A DNA stretch of 34,201 nt from Desulfobacula sp. Its GTDB lineage: Bacteria > Desulfobacterota > Desulfobacteria > Desulfobacterales > Desulfobacteraceae. The stretch is taken from the NCBI RefSeq assembly GCF_030611305.1, contig NZ_JAUWQB010000034.1, positions 1 to 34,201 on the forward strand, in the 5' to 3' direction. The translations under genes were made by a program, and so were the position numbers. Below the pieces are notes generated by a model, which was not told where the DNA came from, did no database searches, and saw only the letters and a list, made by a program, of their open reading frames with translations. Below are positions 32,428-34,201 of this stretch, one piece after another. The first letter of the stretch is position 1, and every line of letters starts with the position of its first letter.

Positions 32428-33801
32428 TCACTTAAGCTGTATTCCATGTTTCTTAATGCGCTTCCACACAGTTATCCGGCTGACGCCTAAAATATTTGCC
32501 GCTCTGGTCTGATTCCCGTCAGCCTGTTGAAGTGCATTAAGAAGCGTTTCTTTTTCAGACAGTCCAACCTTGACTATATCTTTGTGTCCTACCATTTTCA
32601 GGGGTTTGGCTGCCAAAGGGTTAAAGCTTGTGATCTTTTCAGGTAGATGTTCGGAGCCAATGCTTTTTCCCCTTGCCAGGACAAAAGCATACTCAACACT
32701 GTTTCTCAATTCCCTGATATTCCCGGGCCAGAGGTATGCCACCATTAACCGCATGGCTTCCGGTGTAAATCCTAAAATATTTTTTCCTGTTTTTTCTGCA
32801 TGAAGACTGATAAAGTGCTGGGTAATCAGCGTAATATCATCTTTGTGCTGCCGAAGCGGCGGACAGGTTAAGGGGAAAACATTTACCCTGAAAAAGAGAT
32901 CTTCCCTGAATGCCCCCTCCTCTATCATTTTTTCAAGATTTTTATTTGTTGCTGTAATTATCCTGACATCAATGGGAATGGATTTGTTTGCGCCGACCCG
33001 CTGAATCATTTTTTCTTCCAGAACTCTGAGCAGTTTAACTTGAACAGAAAGAGGAATATCTCCGATTTCATCCAAGAAAATGGTTCCCGTATGCGCTGCT
33101 TCAAACCTTCCTATCCTGTCAGTCTCAGCTCCAGTATAGGCACCTTTTACATGGCCGAATAATTCACTTTCAAGAATGTTTTCACTCAGTGCAGCACAAT
33201 TTACTTTAATAAAGGGCTTGGATGCCCTATTACCGGTTTCATGAAGTGCTTTGGCAACCATTTCCTTTCCTGTACCGCTCTCTCCCAAAATCATTACCGG
33301 TGTATCCAGTGATGCCACACTCTCTATATGTTCATAAAGGCTCTGCATCACCGGCGTTCTTCCGATAATACCGTGAAAGCCTTCGTCGATATAATACATT
33401 CTTTTTATGGATGCCAGTTCATTCTTATAATTAATATTTTCAGATATATCTTTCAGGGTCTCGACTGCACCAACAATCTCTTTTTTCTCATTAAAAAGCA
33501 CGGTTGCGCTTTTAATAACCGGTATGGTTCTGTTATGACTGTTGGTAATCACACATTTTTTTTCCCTGACAAACTCTTCAGAAAAAAGGCTGCACCAATT
33601 TTTTCCTTTACCTTTTCCAATAATCTTGCACCCGGTGCAATTCAAAATCCGGCAGGATTGGCCTTTCAGTTCTCCTTCGGTGTAACCTGTGATCAACTGG
33701 GCCATTTGATTGGCTGCAATAAAAATTCCCTTCTCATCAACGATGATAATACCATCCTGGACAGAATCAATAATATGCCGCCATTGTTTTCCAATTTCCA
33801 T
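32428..33801 (-). CDS. PAS-containing sigma-54 activator, Fis family (EBP2)
   Basis: 457 residues from the ATG at 33801, which has GGAGG 4 nt upstream (an 11-residue longer version is less likely). The N-terminal PAS domain (about 5-115) has a Cys cluster C50, C55, C58, C70 that could hold a metal or respond to redox state. The AAA+ domain has Walker A GESGTGKE (173-180), a standard GAYTGA loop (220-225), Walker B IFLDEIGD and an R finger region. The C-terminal Fis-type HTH reads NQTRAANILGVSRITVWKRIKKHGI. It sits between two identical enhancer-promoter sets pointing outward, so its targets are almost certainly the exported redox operon and the plus-strand lipoprotein. Confidence 0.92.
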   Translation of the reverse strand: MEIGKQWRHIIDSVQDGIIIVDEKGIFIAANQMAQLITGYTEGELKGQSCRILNCTGCKIIGKGKGKNWCSLFSEEFVREKKCVITNSHNRTIPVIKSATVLFNEKKEIVGAVETLKDISENINYKNELASIKRMYYIDEGFHGIIGRTPVMQSLYEHIESVASLDTPVMILGESGTGKEMVAKALHETGNRASKPFIKVNCAALSENILESELFGHVKGAYTGAETDRIGRFEAAHTGTIFLDEIGDIPLSVQVKLLRVLEEKMIQRVGANKSIPIDVRIITATNKNLEKMIEEGAFREDLFFRVNVFPLTCPPLRQHKDDITLITQHFISLHAEKTGKNILGFTPEAMRLMVAYLWPGNIRELRNSVEYAFVLARGKSIGSEHLPEKITSFNPLAAKPLKMVGHKDIVKVGLSEKETLLNALQQADGNQTRAANILGVSRITVWKRIKKHGIQLK

Positions 33802-33816
33802 ATTGCCTCCGAAAAA

Positions 33817-33831
33817 ATTAACACTGTTAAT
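33817..33831. promoter_or_regulatory. TTAACA palindrome in front of the EBP2 gene
   Basis: ATTAACA-C-TGTTAAT is a 7-bp inverted repeat built of the same TTAACA half-site as the enhancer sites. It lies just upstream of the EBP2 ribosome site, so it may serve autoregulation. Confidence 0.45.
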
Positions 33832-33836
33832 CAATA

Positions 33837-33856
33837 GGTTAACATATCATTAACAC
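33837..33856. promoter_or_regulatory. Putative EBP2 enhancer site (right)
   Basis: GGTTAAC-ATATCA-TTAACAC, 107 nt upstream of the plus-strand sigma-54 promoter at 33964-33978. Same half-sites and 6-nt spacer as the left site. Another TTAACA/TTAACAC pair is at 34022-34038 in the lipoprotein leader. Confidence 0.65.
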
Positions 33857-33963
33857 ACTTGCAATAGAAATAGTTAAAAACCGATAGTACGAGAAAACTA
33901 TATATTCATGAATATCTTTTAAATTTAATTAGTTATAACAATAATTGTTGGATTTTTTTACAA

Positions 33964-33978
33964 TGGCACACTCATTGC
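33964..33978 (+). promoter_or_regulatory. Sigma-54 promoter of the lipoprotein gene
   Basis: TGGCACACTCATTGC, full consensus and identical to the promoter at 32243-32257. It lies 80 nt upstream of the ATG at 34059. Confidence 0.85.
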
Positions 33979-34058
33979 CTATGTTGATTAATACAAGAAT
34001 ATATATGAATGATGATGTTCATTAACATAATTTAACACTGTAACTTTAAGGGGAACAA

Positions 34059-34201
34059 ATGAAATCAAACAAAGTAAAAATCTTTATTCTGGCCTTGGTA
34101 GCAAACCTGGTACTGTTGACAGGATGTACGGCAACCAAAACAGTAAAAACCGCTGCAACTCCAGTCGAAGACACCTCATGGATGTTTCATGACATCGTGG
34201 A
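34059..34201 (+). CDS. Lipoprotein, N-terminal fragment (runs off the window)
   Basis: 47 complete codons are visible. The start ATG at 34059 follows AAGGGG. The protein begins with a lysine-containing n-region and a hydrophobic core ending in the lipobox LTGC, so Cys23 would be lipidated. The mature part begins TATKTVKTAATPVEDTSWMFHDIV. The rest is outside the window, so the function is open. Exported rhodanese-like proteins in related bacteria have similar starts, but I hold that only as a weak guess. It is driven by its own sigma-54 promoter and presumably controlled by EBP2. Confidence 0.8.
   Translation, partial: MKSNKVKIFILALVANLVLLTGCTATKTVKTAATPVEDTSWMFHDIV

Overview
The window looks like the chromosome of a strictly anaerobic, sulfate-reducing deltaproteobacterium of the Desulfobacteraceae type (Desulfobacter/Desulfobacula-like). 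I infer this from the moderately AT-rich DNA, a very large heterodisulfide-reductase (Hdr) locus, NifX-type small proteins, and dense use of sigma-54 promoters with enhancer-binding proteins. No rRNA, tRNA or CRISPR array was seen. Nearly all genes lie on the minus strand.

Layout from left to right. Positions 1-974 hold no convincing gene, only several hairpins, one of them a good minus-strand terminator (437-466). Positions about 832-3421 are an IS91-family element: a tyrosine recombinase broken, or programmed to frameshift, at an A9 tract, and translationally coupled by ATGA to a Y2/HUH transposase. Positions 3445-7364 carry a TerB-like protein and a RecC homologue; no recB or recD is visible. 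Positions 7437-22127 are one tightly packed minus-strand operon. Read 5' to 3' it encodes a receiver-histidine kinase, an HdrA with an inserted GltD/NfnB-like module, MvhD, an FrhB/FdhB-like Fe-S protein, a tandem HdrA carrying a complete response-regulator receiver domain, HdrC, HdrB, a membrane histidine kinase with a periplasmic heme-c motif, and a second receiver-kinase. Positions 22315-26116 carry two NifX-family proteins, a sigma-54 activator (EBP1) and a cation-diffusion-facilitator/NifX fusion. Positions 26296-29666 form an adenine-salvage group (MFS transporter, Apt, MTA phosphorylase, SAM hydrolase). A CYTH protein follows on the plus strand. Positions 30235-32185 encode an exported redox module: a membrane-anchored thioredoxin, a Tat-exported polyferredoxin and a small cytochrome-b-like membrane protein. 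Positions 32428-33801 encode a second sigma-54 activator (EBP2), followed by a truncated lipoprotein gene on the plus strand.

How it may work together. Five -24/-12 promoters can be read directly. The NifX pair and the Hdr operon each have such a promoter with a related dyad (TTGCAGAACTGCAA or a 10/14 match) 96-97 nt upstream, which suggests EBP1 controls both. EBP2 lies between two copies of GGTTAAC-N6-TTAACAC, each about 110 nt from an identical 15-bp promoter, TGGCACACTCATTGC, pointing outward to the thioredoxin/ferredoxin operon and to the lipoprotein. The most unusual feature is the Hdr operon. An electron-bifurcation-type flavoprotein has a phosphorylatable receiver domain spliced into its body and is encoded with three histidine kinases, one of them apparently a heme sensor. 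I read this as a candidate for direct phospho-control of, or redox signalling from, an Hdr complex. That function is inference; the domain order and the motifs are visible in the sequence.
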